Assembly: GCA_022702705.1 (NCBI GenBank)
Contig: CM040425.1
Coordinates: forward strand, 8,448,001-8,512,000
Direction: 5' to 3'
Origin: Papilionanthe hookeriana x Papilionanthe teres
Taxonomy: Eukaryota; Streptophyta; Magnoliopsida; Asparagales; Orchidaceae
Length of the DNA: 64,000 nucleotides
Shown: piece after piece, positions 1 to 8,374 of the stretch
How the letters are laid out: every line of letters starts with the position of its first letter
Numbering within the stretch: the stretch's first letter is position 1
Translations under genes and position numbers: made by a program
The notes under the pieces: model-generated
Databases searched by the model: none
What the model saw: the letters and a program-made list of their open reading frames with translations, nothing else
Told to the model about the DNA's origin: nothing

Positions 1-3000
1 TGGTGTGAACCCATGACCATCCACACTAAAACCCTAAGAACTCCCTCATTTCTCAACAGATTTTTGTGTTCTTATGCTCTATGGATTCGTCCTGAAGAGA
101 CGAACACATCCATATGGTTTACATGCTATGAAATTAAGTAAAACAAAATGAAGAATCACTGGAAGCTCAGGAGGAAGGAATGATCCATACCTTTGCTCTG
201 AGAAGTGTAGCTTTAATCAGAGAGTTGTGTCACCTTCGATTGCACCTGAGGAAGCTCCGGAAGAAGTATCCGGCTCCGGGGAATCGTCTAGGTATGAAAG
301 TGTCCACGACCGATTTCAAAGCTTGGAGGCTGGAGCAAATGGGTGGCCTGGAGAGGGGACTTTCACTGGGGAACTCCTTCTCTTGGTCCTGTGCAGGTGT
401 GGGTAAGTTTAATTTGGATTTGGTGGAGGTTTGGGAGATGTCCTGTTTCTGGGCTCTAATTTGTACTCAGAAATTGAGCTCAGCTGGGGGAAATTGGGGC
501 TGGAATCAAATGGGGATCAAGTGCTCTAGGTGAGGAGAAGGTCCTAGAGCAATTTTGGCAGAGTTTTGTTTAGGTCTGGTTCATCACCTTTTTTTGGCCG
601 AGAGGGTGGTGGGTTTAAATAGACATGGCTGGAAGGCTTCCCAGGGGGGTTTGAGGCTTGGGATCAACTGCACTATGCAAGAGAAGAACAGCCATGGTGT
701 TCAATTGGACTGAGACAACTCAGCGAGGAAGAATTGAAAATTTGGGCTCACATGGAGCTCTCGGCCATGGTGTTTTCCGGCGATCCAGGCGGCTGGCCGG
801 GAGGGTTAGGTCACCATCGTGATCAGAAGGGTCAGGGGTTGGCAATGGTGCCTTCAATTAGCCATGGACATGTGTAAAGAGTTTAGCTTTAAGTGGTATG
901 GGGAGATGGGTGATTTTGGATCCAAATGGGTCAAGTCATGCAAATGGGTTGGGTTCACCTCTCCAAGCTCTGGTTTGGACCGAGGGAGATCGGGTGAGTC
1001 GACTAGCTTAGTGGGGAAAAGTCATCATCTAAGCATATTTAAGTTTAAGCATGGTTTAGGGGAAACATGGGAGTGCTTAATCACTTTAAGGGAATCAAGA
1101 AAGAGGCTCCTCCTTTTGCCCAATATGGCATGGTCACATGAACATCACTCACATGGCTTGCATGGGGCTTAAGGATGGCTTCATGGCTTCATTTGGGCTT
1201 GGGGCAAGGCTTGGCTCAATTTCATGAAAATGGATTTTGGAAACTTTGGCATTTTAGTGGGAAATTCTCATGAAGCTTGATTTGGAATTATTTGGTTGTT
1301 GATTTTAGGACTTAGAGATGATTTCAATCAAAGGATGATGATGGGAATTTCACATAGGCCTTGGAATAAGTTTTGGGCTTTTGGATTTGATAAAAAAATG
1401 AGCTTTTAGGATGGTTTAAGAAAGTGGGCCTTTAGGTTTGAAAACAAATTTGTGGATGGAAATTTTGTGAAGGATTGGGACAAACAAATGTTGGGTTTAG
1501 TTTAGGGATGTGTCATGAGTGATTTGGAACAAATTTGAAGTGATTTTGAATTGAATTGGGTTTAATGTGGGTCTTTTTAGTAAAGGGGCCAAAGTGGGTC
1601 AAATTGGGCTAACTTAGTTTAAGGTTGGGCTAAGGTTGGATTTGATGTAAAATTAATGCTGATAAATGTTTATGGGAGTGTCACAAAGAGTTTTCAACTT
1701 TGTTTGGGCTTTGATTTTGGGATTTGGGCCCATTTATGGTTAGGTTTGGGTTTAGGCCAAAAATGGAGATTTTGACTTTAGGTTAGGCTTGGGTGGAGTT
1801 TAGGTTCAAATTTGGGGAAAATCTTTTTATTATTTTGTTTGTGGAGATATTAGGAAGGTCTAGGAAACGATTTGGGGTTAATTGGAGTTGAATTGGGTTG
1901 GTTTGGGCTAGGTTTAGGTCATGGGCCAAAATTGGGCTTTAGGCTTCAAATTGAAATTGGATCCAAATGTCAAACAAATTGGGCTTGGATTTGGTCTAAA
2001 TTGACATTGGGGATATTGAATTGAAGTTTAGAATTGAATTGGACCAAAATTGAGGTCAATTGGGTTGGTTTAGTGGGACATTGGGTCCACTTGAGTTAAG
2101 AATGGGTCAAATTGGGGGTTTTGGTAAAAGTGGGTTAAATTGACAAAATTGGATTATAGTGTAGTTAAAAAAATGAAATTGTAAATATTTGGGATTTTCT
2201 GGAATTTTCTGTGAATTTTTGGAATTTTTGGTTAAGGAGGGCATTTTGGGTATTTGGAGGGTATTGGGGGGTATTTTTGAAATTTTTGGTCTAGTTGGCT
2301 AAGGATGATCAATTTGAGTGGGGGGAAATGTTTAGGATTAGTTTTGAGGAATTTTGGGTAATTTAGGAAATTTTGCAAAATTTGTGCAATTTCGAGGGTA
2401 TTTGGTAGGTTTAGCGGGTGTAGGGTCCGAGGGGTCAAAAATTGAAATTTTAGAAAAATGAAGATTGATCAAGTTTGAGTAAAATAGAATCACTTTGGTT
2501 GAGCCATGAAGCCATATCAAGCCCATAAGAGCCATGAGAGGACTCACTTGAGGCATTCACTATGTTGTTCCTAACCCTCTTAGCCAAGAGCCTAGGGGTT
2601 AAGGTCCATCCATATGAATTACTTACATAAGTCAGGAAGTGAAGCTATGCATGAATGGTTTTAGGATTGGAATGTGTGTGAAAGTGTAATGTGTGTGCAA
2701 GTCAACCCTCACCAGACCAGGCCACCCAGGGTAGTCCTAAGGCCAAAGAGTCCTATAGGGAACTCATTTTTTAAACCTCCACATTTGATTTTAACCCTCC
2801 AAGTGACTTGGGGGTTTACACTCAAACTTATGGGGTTTGCAGGGAGTTTAAGAGGTGTTTAAATTTCTAAATGGTGGGTTCCATTTCTAGTCTTCTAAGA
2901 TAGTCAAAGAGAAAGTCTAGGGCTAGATCCTAAGTACTAAGGAGAGAGAAGAGAAGAGACCTCATCTTAATCTTCAAGCATGTTCTTCCAGTCGAGCTTG

Positions 3001-3703
3001 CTCACACTGCCTGAGTTCTTATCGCACAAACTGGTTGCACCTTCGCACTAAACTCAACAATAAGTCTACTTAGGCTATGTACTATACGACATATAACCTA
3101 GTTGTATATTTTTTATTTAGACCCTTACATAGGTACATAGGTTTTATAACATATAAATGAGAAGAAAGAGGAAAGAGAGAGGGATAGACCTCTCGACCAT
3201 GAACCCACAAAAAGACTGACCATTTCTCTCTCAGAAAATAACCCAGCCTTTTCTCATTTCTTCCATGCGATCTCTTCTGAATGTATGAGTTCACAAATTA
3301 TACGAGATCTCAGAGCCCAAAAAGGGATTCAACACCTAAATGTTGCGGTGAGCGTGAACTCATTATCAAAATTTAGCAATGAGATGTTTTATTTCAAGGA
3401 GAAATAAAGAACTGCAGTGAATTGCACTAAAGAATTCGTGATGCAACAGTTGAACGAACTTGGAAAACAATTGAATAAGAAAATGTAAGAAATAAGACAA
3501 CAGACATTCATAACCCATTACATAATTCATTCGAGAAGTCATACAAGTCTTTAGGTTTAGTGGGGCAAAGGCAAGATCAATAAAGTGATCGAGCTCCCAG
3601 AAAAGAAGAACCTCAAGTCAGAGTGAGGAGTGCCCTAGCTCGAACATTAGAAGAAGTGGCGAAAGCTAATGATGGTGGGCCTCTCATTCCCGGAGAAGAA
3701 ACA
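1..3703 (-). repeat. Element A 3' LTR (partial; left copy)
   Basis: This stretch aligns throughout with the right LTR (20457-24423). The right copy has about 263 extra bases (about 23427-23689) between the points matching 2965 and 2966. Because another family copy (63621-63639) carries the first bases of that segment, the left copy most likely lost them. Similarity stops at about 3703, where the sequence ends in CA next to a purine-rich tract of the transcript. Positions 1200-2470 are strikingly rich in T and G and poor in C on the plus strand, so the element RNA would be A/C-rich there. The ORFs seen inside are not conserved between copies and look like chance. Confidence 0.85.
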
Positions 3704-3716
3704 AATTTCCACTGGG
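3704..3716 (-). other. Putative polypurine tract of element A
   Basis: Read on the minus strand, the bases just before the 3' LTR are CCAGTGGAAATT followed by TGTTTC, a modest polypurine tract then an LTR start in TG. In the outer copy the same LTR end reads CG instead of CA on the plus strand (24422-24423). The position is right for plus-strand priming, but the tract is short. Confidence 0.45.
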
Positions 3717-3939
3717 GAGTATCGAGTATATCTCCAAGACTGGAGATCCCTGAACTCTCACTGGGGAAAGGAAAATGAGGTGAATTTCAGATCACAAGAT
3801 TTGGGGAAATTTGATTTAGATTTCATTTCTTTTTCTTTTTCAAGTTTTTTTTTTAATGTGTGAGTTTAGATTTCGATTTGTTCTGAGTTTCAATTTTGAT
3901 TGAGATTTAATTTAGAATCAATTTAAGGAAATCTGGATT

Positions 3940-4860
3940 TGAAATGAGAATTGGAACCTAGGTTCCAACCTCGGGATTGCGAAGAGAACTGGAATTTAGG
4001 TACCAGCCTCGGAGTGTGAATTGGAGTTTAAGTATCGATTGAAAAGGATGAGAATCAGAATTTAGGTACTGATCTTGAAAGTTTAAAGAGAACCGGAATC
4101 AGGTTCCAGCCTCGAAAGGGAAAATTGAAATTTAGTATCAATCTTGGAAAGAGAGTCAGAATTTGGTACTAGCCTCGAAAGGATAGAACTGGAATTTGGC
4201 ACCAGTCTCAAAGGTTTAATGAGAAATGGAATCTGGTTCCAATCCCGAAGATTTGATGAGAAATGGAAACTGGTTCCAATCCCGAAGATTTAATGAGAAA
4301 TGGAAACTGGTTCCAATCCCGAGGATTTAACGAGAAATGGAAACTGGTTCCAATCTCGAGGATTTAATGAGAATTGGAAACTGGGTCCAATCTCGAGGAT
4401 TTAATGAGAAATGGAAACTGGTTCCAATCTCGAAAATTTAATGAGAAATGGAAACTAGTTTCAATCTAGAGGATTTAATGAGAAATGGAAACTGGTTCCA
4501 ATCTCAAGGATTTAATGAGAAATGGAAACTGGTTCCAATCTCGAGGATTTAATGAGAATTGGAAACTGGTTCCAATCTCGATGATTTAATGAGAATTGGA
4601 AACTGGTTTCAATCTCGAGGATTTAATGAGAAATGGAAACCGGTTCCAATCTCGAGGATTTAATGAGAATTGGAAACTGGTTCCAATCTCGAGGATTTAA
4701 TGAGAAATGGAAATTGGTTCCAATCTCAAAAATTTAATGAGAAATGGAAAATGGTTCCAATCTCGAGGATTTAATGAGAAATGGAAATTGGTTCTAATCT
4801 CAAAGATTTAATGAGAATTTGAAATTGGTTCCAATCTCGAGGATTTATCTGTATGAAGAG
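3940..4860. repeat. 37-bp tandem repeat array in the element A 3' UTR
   Basis: A 37-bp unit is repeated about 17-18 times from 4200 to 4850. More diverged copies run back to about 3940. Each unit holds the words GAGAAATGGAAACTGGTTCC and AATCTCGAGGATTTAAT. The core GGAAACTGGTTCC is an imperfect dyad, and units starting with ATTGGAA can form a 7-bp stem with TTCCAAT. The array lies between the AlkB-type ORF and the 3' LTR. The Tat/Ogre 3' UTR is known as a hypervariable, satellite-generating region. Confidence 0.92.
3951..3968. repeat. Perfect 18-bp palindrome at the start of the repeat array
   Basis: TTGGAACCTAGGTTCCAA is a perfect inverted repeat. It is the best preserved form of the dyad that recurs, with mismatches, in every later 37-bp unit. 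It may represent the founding hairpin of the array (inference). Confidence 0.8.
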
Positions 4861-5071
4861 GGACCCAATCTCATGCCATCAGAACCAAATCGAACCAAGT
4901 TCGTGACTCCGTGTCAATAGAACTAGTCGATCCTCTAACACGCAGAGAAAAGATTTTAAAAGGACTGGTAAGTGAACCAAGTTGAAAAGACTCGACCCGG
5001 TGACAAGTCGAGGAAAAGATTTGAATTTCAGAAGAGTTTCAAACATATTTCATTTTGAAGAATAATTGAAG

Positions 5072-5216
5072 GATTCAGATTGAAGAATTCAGATCGAAGG
5101 ATTCAGATTGAGATTCAAATCGAAGAATTCAGATCGAAGGATTCAGATCGAAGGATTCAGATTGAAGGATTCAGATTGAAGGATTCAGATCGAAGGATTC
5201 AGATTGAGATTCAAAT
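5072..5216. repeat. 14-bp tandem repeat (GGATTCAGATCGAA type)
   Basis: Units alternate between GGATTCAGATCGAA and GGATTCAGATTGAA, with some shortened copies, over about 145 bp. This is a second, unrelated array in the same 3' UTR. It opens a plus-strand reading frame of repeated D/R/I/Q/E residues that is a by-product of the repeat. Confidence 0.88.
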
Positions 5217-5680
5217 TTATTTCATTCGTTTTGGTGATTCAATTTCAAAAATATTTAGAATTCGTATCAGTTTAGAATTCATTTTGACATTTAGATTCAT
5301 AAAAAAGTTCTCGTTTATTTTCATTTTCCCTTTGTTCTTTGGTCGAAGTTCTTTTAATTTAATGGTGTTTCCCAGTCAATTCGCACAAAAAAAGGTGAAG
5401 GCAAAACATGACGTGGTCACTTTCATTTCAATCTTGTTGAAAATACATCATACATCTTGATAAAAAACATGATGATATTTTCTTTGAGAATTTAATATCT
5501 CATACAATCCATATAAATCCAAAACGGATTGCGTAAGATTCTTCAAGTTTCTTCTAAAAGCAGCTGTCAAAATCCATATCTAAATAGTGAGATACATGGA
5601 CAATAACATCACCTTCCAAGTCATCCTTGGCAGAAATGTCGTATGGATGTGCATTGGAGGTGTGCTATCTCCCATGTAAC
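5217..5680. other. Non-repetitive 3' UTR of element A
   Basis: This AT-rich stretch lies between the 14-bp array and the stop of the AlkB-type ORF. I see no conserved domain on either strand and no clear regulatory motif. Confidence 0.5.
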
Positions 5681-6217
5681 TCACAGTTCGTAAGGCCAGA
5701 GATTCTCTAACTCTAGATCTAGCTGGAAGTGGAAAGGCATTTTTCTGTCGTCCATCATTCTGAAAGTAACAGAGATCCGCTCAACAGACACCCTTGGAAT
5801 GCAATGCTTTGCGATGTCCGCTCCATTCCCTTTTAATACCATGACGGAACCTACCCGTAGTGGTATCTCCACCGGCCCTCGAAACTCACCGGGGCCTTCT
5901 ATCCGGAGGTCAGATCTGAACATGATATTGCACTGGTTGATAAAAGACGCTGTGCAGAAAGGTCTAACGAAATCATGATGGTCTATATGTGGAGGTAGGC
6001 AGTCATCATCCTTGTAGATGTTGAAGATGCAGCTGTTAGGTATGCAATCTGCAGGCAATACCCTCCATGTTATCATCCTCTTTACCATTCTTTTAATAAT
6101 GTTTGGCATCGGATCCACCTCACTGTGACAGATTATCCCTGGTGGATTTCCTTTTCTGTCTACCGCGAAGTTGTAGCAACATCCGTACTGGATTGTAACT
6201 CTTCCTTTCCCTAGCAT
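5681..6217 (-). CDS. AlkB-type Fe(II)/2OG dioxygenase catalytic core, ALKBH9/10-like (element A 3' gene, part 3)
   Basis: A 178-residue open stretch closely resembles the catalytic core of plant ALKBH9/ALKBH10 proteins, which remove N6-methyl groups from adenine in RNA. Conserved text includes GKGRVTIQ-GCCYN near residues 3-16 and GNPPGI near 23-28. All cofactor residues are visible: N66-x-Y68 (2OG contact), H77-x-D79 and distal H138 (iron ligands), and R147 to R153 in the RISVTFR signature (2OG binding). PPHIDHHDF, GPGEF and GNGADIAKHC are also typical of this family. It ends in TGA at 5683-5681. The frame continues upstream without a shift through a single TAG (6238-6236) into 6454-6236, so the first ATG here is probably internal. 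It lies 3' of integrase, before the repeat-rich 3' UTR, inside the element. Enzyme class is well supported. The substrate (the element's own RNA or host RNA) is inference, and activity of this copy is doubtful. Confidence 0.93.
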   Translation of the reverse strand: MLGKGRVTIQYGCCYNFAVDRKGNPPGIICHSEVDPMPNIIKRMVKRMITWRVLPADCIPNSCIFNIYKDDDCLPPHIDHHDFVRPFCTASFINQCNIMFRSDLRIEGPGEFRGPVEIPLRVGSVMVLKGNGADIAKHCIPRVSVERISVTFRMMDDRKMPFHFQLDLELENLWPYEL

Positions 6218-6235
6218 CCATTTCCGGGGTTCTGA

Positions 6236-6454
6236 CTAAGTCTTTTCCCTTAGGCGGCCAGCTAGACCCATTTTCTGGAGTTCAAGTATGCAGTCTAGAA
6301 TTTGTTGTTGCTCGTAGTCTAAGAACACATCTGTATGCAGCTCGAGGCCTTCTAAGATATTGATCCTCTTGCCTCCAATTCTCTCAAAGTATTCAAAAGT
6401 TCTCTTTTCGACATTCTGCATTCTTTCTAACTCATATTCTGGAATTATCTGCAA
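6236..6454 (-). pseudogene. N-terminal lobe of the AlkB-type domain, closed by TAG (part 2)
   Basis: About 72 residues in the same frame as the catalytic core. The stretch INILEGLELHTDVFL followed by EQQQILDCILELQKMGLAGRL matches the beginning of the ALKBH9/10 fold, where a 'gLelh--vfs--Eq--iv--v-elq' helix and strand precede the catalytic barrel. The open stretch starts at TTG, not ATG, so it is not an independent gene. The TAG at 6238-6236 separates it from S-E-P-R-K-W-M, the normal continuation. The domain is therefore complete across the stop: either one nonsense mutation inactivated it or the TAG is read through. CAG to TAG at a CHG site would explain the change. Confidence 0.85.
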
Positions 6455-6475
6455 CTGGCGAGGTCTAGTAACGTA

Positions 6476-7168
6476 CTAGGGAATGTATGGTTCCACCCCG
6501 GCACACTCTCCTGCATTTCTTGGCTCCTCAGGGATAGTCTCTGTCTGGACATTCTCCGGGGTTGCTTTCGCAACAAGACTCTTCAGAACTGGTGCATCTG
6601 ATTGGCATCGAGGCGCTAATTCTATCCCTGCTCTTCTCGGAATTTCTTTTATCTGTTCTGATTTCCTTGGAGTTGATCTCCTCCTCTCTGGTTCCTGACG
6701 AACCAATTTCTCCGGAGTATTTGTATTGACAGTAGCAACTGTCTCTTCATGTTGATCTGCTGCTAACTTGGTCAGCATCTTGTGAATGCGAAGGTTCTTG
6801 CTCCTTCGCTGAGTGGCTATGAGAGTAGCTCTCCTTACCCCTTGGATTTCTGTGGGCACAGCACTGACAAGCCTGCCCTCTACTATAGCAACAACGGACT
6901 TAACTTTCTTATCTTCTCCTGTTGCATGAGCGGAGTTTACTTTTCTCTTTTTGGTGGTAGATGGTTGATTTGAGCCACCCAATTTCATCACTGTATGGCT
7001 GCGGAGTTCTTCCTGATCGATCGGGTTCCAATCATTTTCTTCATATTGTATCCCAACTGGTGTGAAGTCAGAGTCAATCTCGATCACGGCTTCATCCCTC
7101 ACCCTCTTTTCATCAAGTGCTAGACCCACGCCATTCTTAAAGTTCAGAACCAACCGCCTGTTCGACAT
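6476..7168 (-). CDS. N-terminal basic, disordered region of the AlkB-type element protein (part 1)
   Basis: 230 residues starting at a good ATG (7168). The first 50 residues are mixed, and the rest is polar and basic, with KKRKV near residue 73 that resembles a nuclear localization signal and many R/K/E/P-rich segments that predict disorder. I recognise no fold. The frame ends at TAG (6478-6476) and resumes in phase into the AlkB lobe, so the intended product was probably one protein of about 495 residues with a disordered N-terminus and C-terminal dioxygenase, as in host ALKBH9/10 proteins. The ATG sits four bases after a 3' splice-site sequence, which suggests expression from a spliced RNA. 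Confidence 0.7.
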   Translation of the reverse strand: MSNRRLVLNFKNGVGLALDEKRVRDEAVIEIDSDFTPVGIQYEENDWNPIDQEELRSHTVMKLGGSNQPSTTKKRKVNSAHATGEDKKVKSVVAIVEGRLVSAVPTEIQGVRRATLIATQRRSKNLRIHKMLTKLAADQHEETVATVNTNTPEKLVRQEPERRRSTPRKSEQIKEIPRRAGIELAPRCQSDAPVLKSLVAKATPENVQTETIPEEPRNAGECAGVEPYIP

Positions 7169-7172
7169 TTCC

Positions 7173-7445
7173 CTGCGAAAAACAAGGAAATGATCAGGGG
7201 TTGTACTAAGAACAAGAACAGTAGAAAAAATTATTCATCAATGAAGAGATTTTATTCGTTTATTTTAAATTTAAATAGGAGTAGGAAAAGATCAAGAGAG
7301 ATCAAGAGTGAGACTCGATTTAAAAGGAAGGATAAAGATTTTATTATCATGATTTCACATGTTTTCGTTTTAACATTTTTTAAAGATTTTCTTTATCATC
7401 CATTTTTTTATATTTTTGGGTTCGGACCTACTCATAAGTAATTAT
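7173..7445 (-). promoter_or_regulatory. Intron-like AT-rich spacer with 3' splice acceptor before the AlkB-type gene
   Basis: Read on the minus strand, the segment upstream of the ATG ends in CCTTGTTTTTCGCAG and then GGAAATG, with U-rich tracts upstream. That fits a plant 3' splice site cut at 7173. The segment is far richer in A/T than the coding DNA on both sides and encodes no conserved protein. The donor is not settled: a weak TAG/GTCCG candidate lies near 7437, and a donor in the 5' leader is equally possible. Splicing of genomic RNA is established for Ogre elements, though between protease and RT. Confidence 0.5.
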
Positions 7446-7487
7446 CGTGCCCGTGCTTCTAGGAATGAGGATTCATCCTTCGAAACA

Positions 7488-7868
7488 TCAGGTTGTGTAA
7501 TACTTTTTTAGATATCGTCCATTAATTGGAAGCATAGGTCGCTCTCCACGGCAATTTACAAGCTGGTAAGAACCTCCTGAGTAAACTGTCTCGACCACAA
7601 ATGGCCCTTCCCAAGTCGGTTCAAATTTACCACCTATCTTGCGATGTGCAAGAATAGGTCTTCTGAGAACTAAAACCAAGTCACCGACTTTGAATGTCCT
7701 TGGGCGGACTAATTTATCATGGGCCTGAATCATCTTGGTTTGATACAGTTCCAAATTTTGATATGCTGAAAGTCTTTTCCCTTCCAAGCTTTCTAACTCT
7801 TCTAGTCGTAGTTTGGCATTCTTTTATGTAGTAATTTTGTTTGCAACTGCAATTCTGAGAGAAGGAAG
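7488..7868 (-). pseudogene. Integrase C-terminal domain of element A
   Basis: The stretch contains RTFKVGDLVLVLRR followed by GKFEPTWEGPFVV and YQLVNCRGE, the GPF/GPY-type C-terminal domain of Ty3 integrases that binds DNA and helps target insertion. It ends with GRYLKKYY, the usual end of pol in Tat elements. The 99-residue open part is 7787-7488. The same frame extends upstream to the catalytic core, broken by one further stop near 7825 and by the TAG at 7871. Confidence 0.85.
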
Positions 7869-8374
7869 CTAAACCTCTAAGGGTAGAACGGCCTCAGACC
7901 CGTACACTAAGGCGTAAGGCGTAGACTGGGTTGGCGTTCTGAAAGTCGTCCTGTAGGCCCATAAGGCTTCTAACAACTTCTCGTGCCAATTTCTTTTTTT
8001 GTCGTCCAAAGTTTTCTTTAGGATTTGGATGAGAGTTTTATTAAAAGCCTCGGCCAAGCCGTTCGCTCTTGGGTAGTAGATTGTTGAATAGCGCCAGTCG
8101 ATCCCATGTCTTCTGACAAAATTGTTGATCTTCGTACTCTTGAATGCAGACCCGTTATCTGATATAATTCTGCGTGGTACCCCAAAACGTTAGACAACTT
8201 GATTCTTGAAGAACTGTAGCACATGATGTACTTTCACTTCTCTGAGCGGTACTGCTTCTGCCTACTTAGAAAAGTAATCTGTAGCTGCAAGAATGAAGCG
8301 ATGTCCTCTTGAAGAAGGCGGCTCTATCGGACCCACGATATCTGTGCCCCAACACTTAAATGGCTACGACGCGA
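7869..8374 (-). pseudogene. Integrase catalytic core of element A (DDE), frameshifted
   Basis: The rve core can be followed across frames: GTDIVGPI holds the first Asp, ISDNGSAF the second, and AEAFNKTL the Glu of the DDE triad. WAYRTTFRTPTQSTPYALVYG and EAVLPLEV follow in the open 8057-7869 stretch. The core is broken by a frameshift near 8360 and by stops, including TAG at the Trp of the FSKW motif. The final TAG (7871-7869) stands where PLEV is normally followed by Gln. The triad is present, but the frame is not usable. Confidence 0.85.

Noticed and set aside
180..1172. Two plus-strand ORFs of 117 codons in the left LTR
   Set aside because: They are not preserved as such in the other LTR copies, run antisense to the element and match no domain I know.
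4200..4860. CRISPR-like array
   Set aside because: Units are directly adjacent 37-bp tandem copies with no unique spacers, in a plant retroelement 3' UTR.
5080..5460. Plus-strand ORF of 126 codons rich in D/R/I/Q
   Set aside because: Produced by the 14-bp tandem repeat, which has no stop in that frame; antisense to the element and low complexity.
5681..6454. Host ALKBH gene with introns inserted by chance
   Set aside because: The domain has no introns, lies in the same strand and order as the element genes and sits exactly between integrase and the element 3' UTR, which fits capture by the element better. An independent processed-gene insertion is not fully excluded.
6483..6973. Plus-strand ORFs opposite the AlkB-fusion gene
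   Set aside because: Shadows of the minus-strand frame; no conserved domain.
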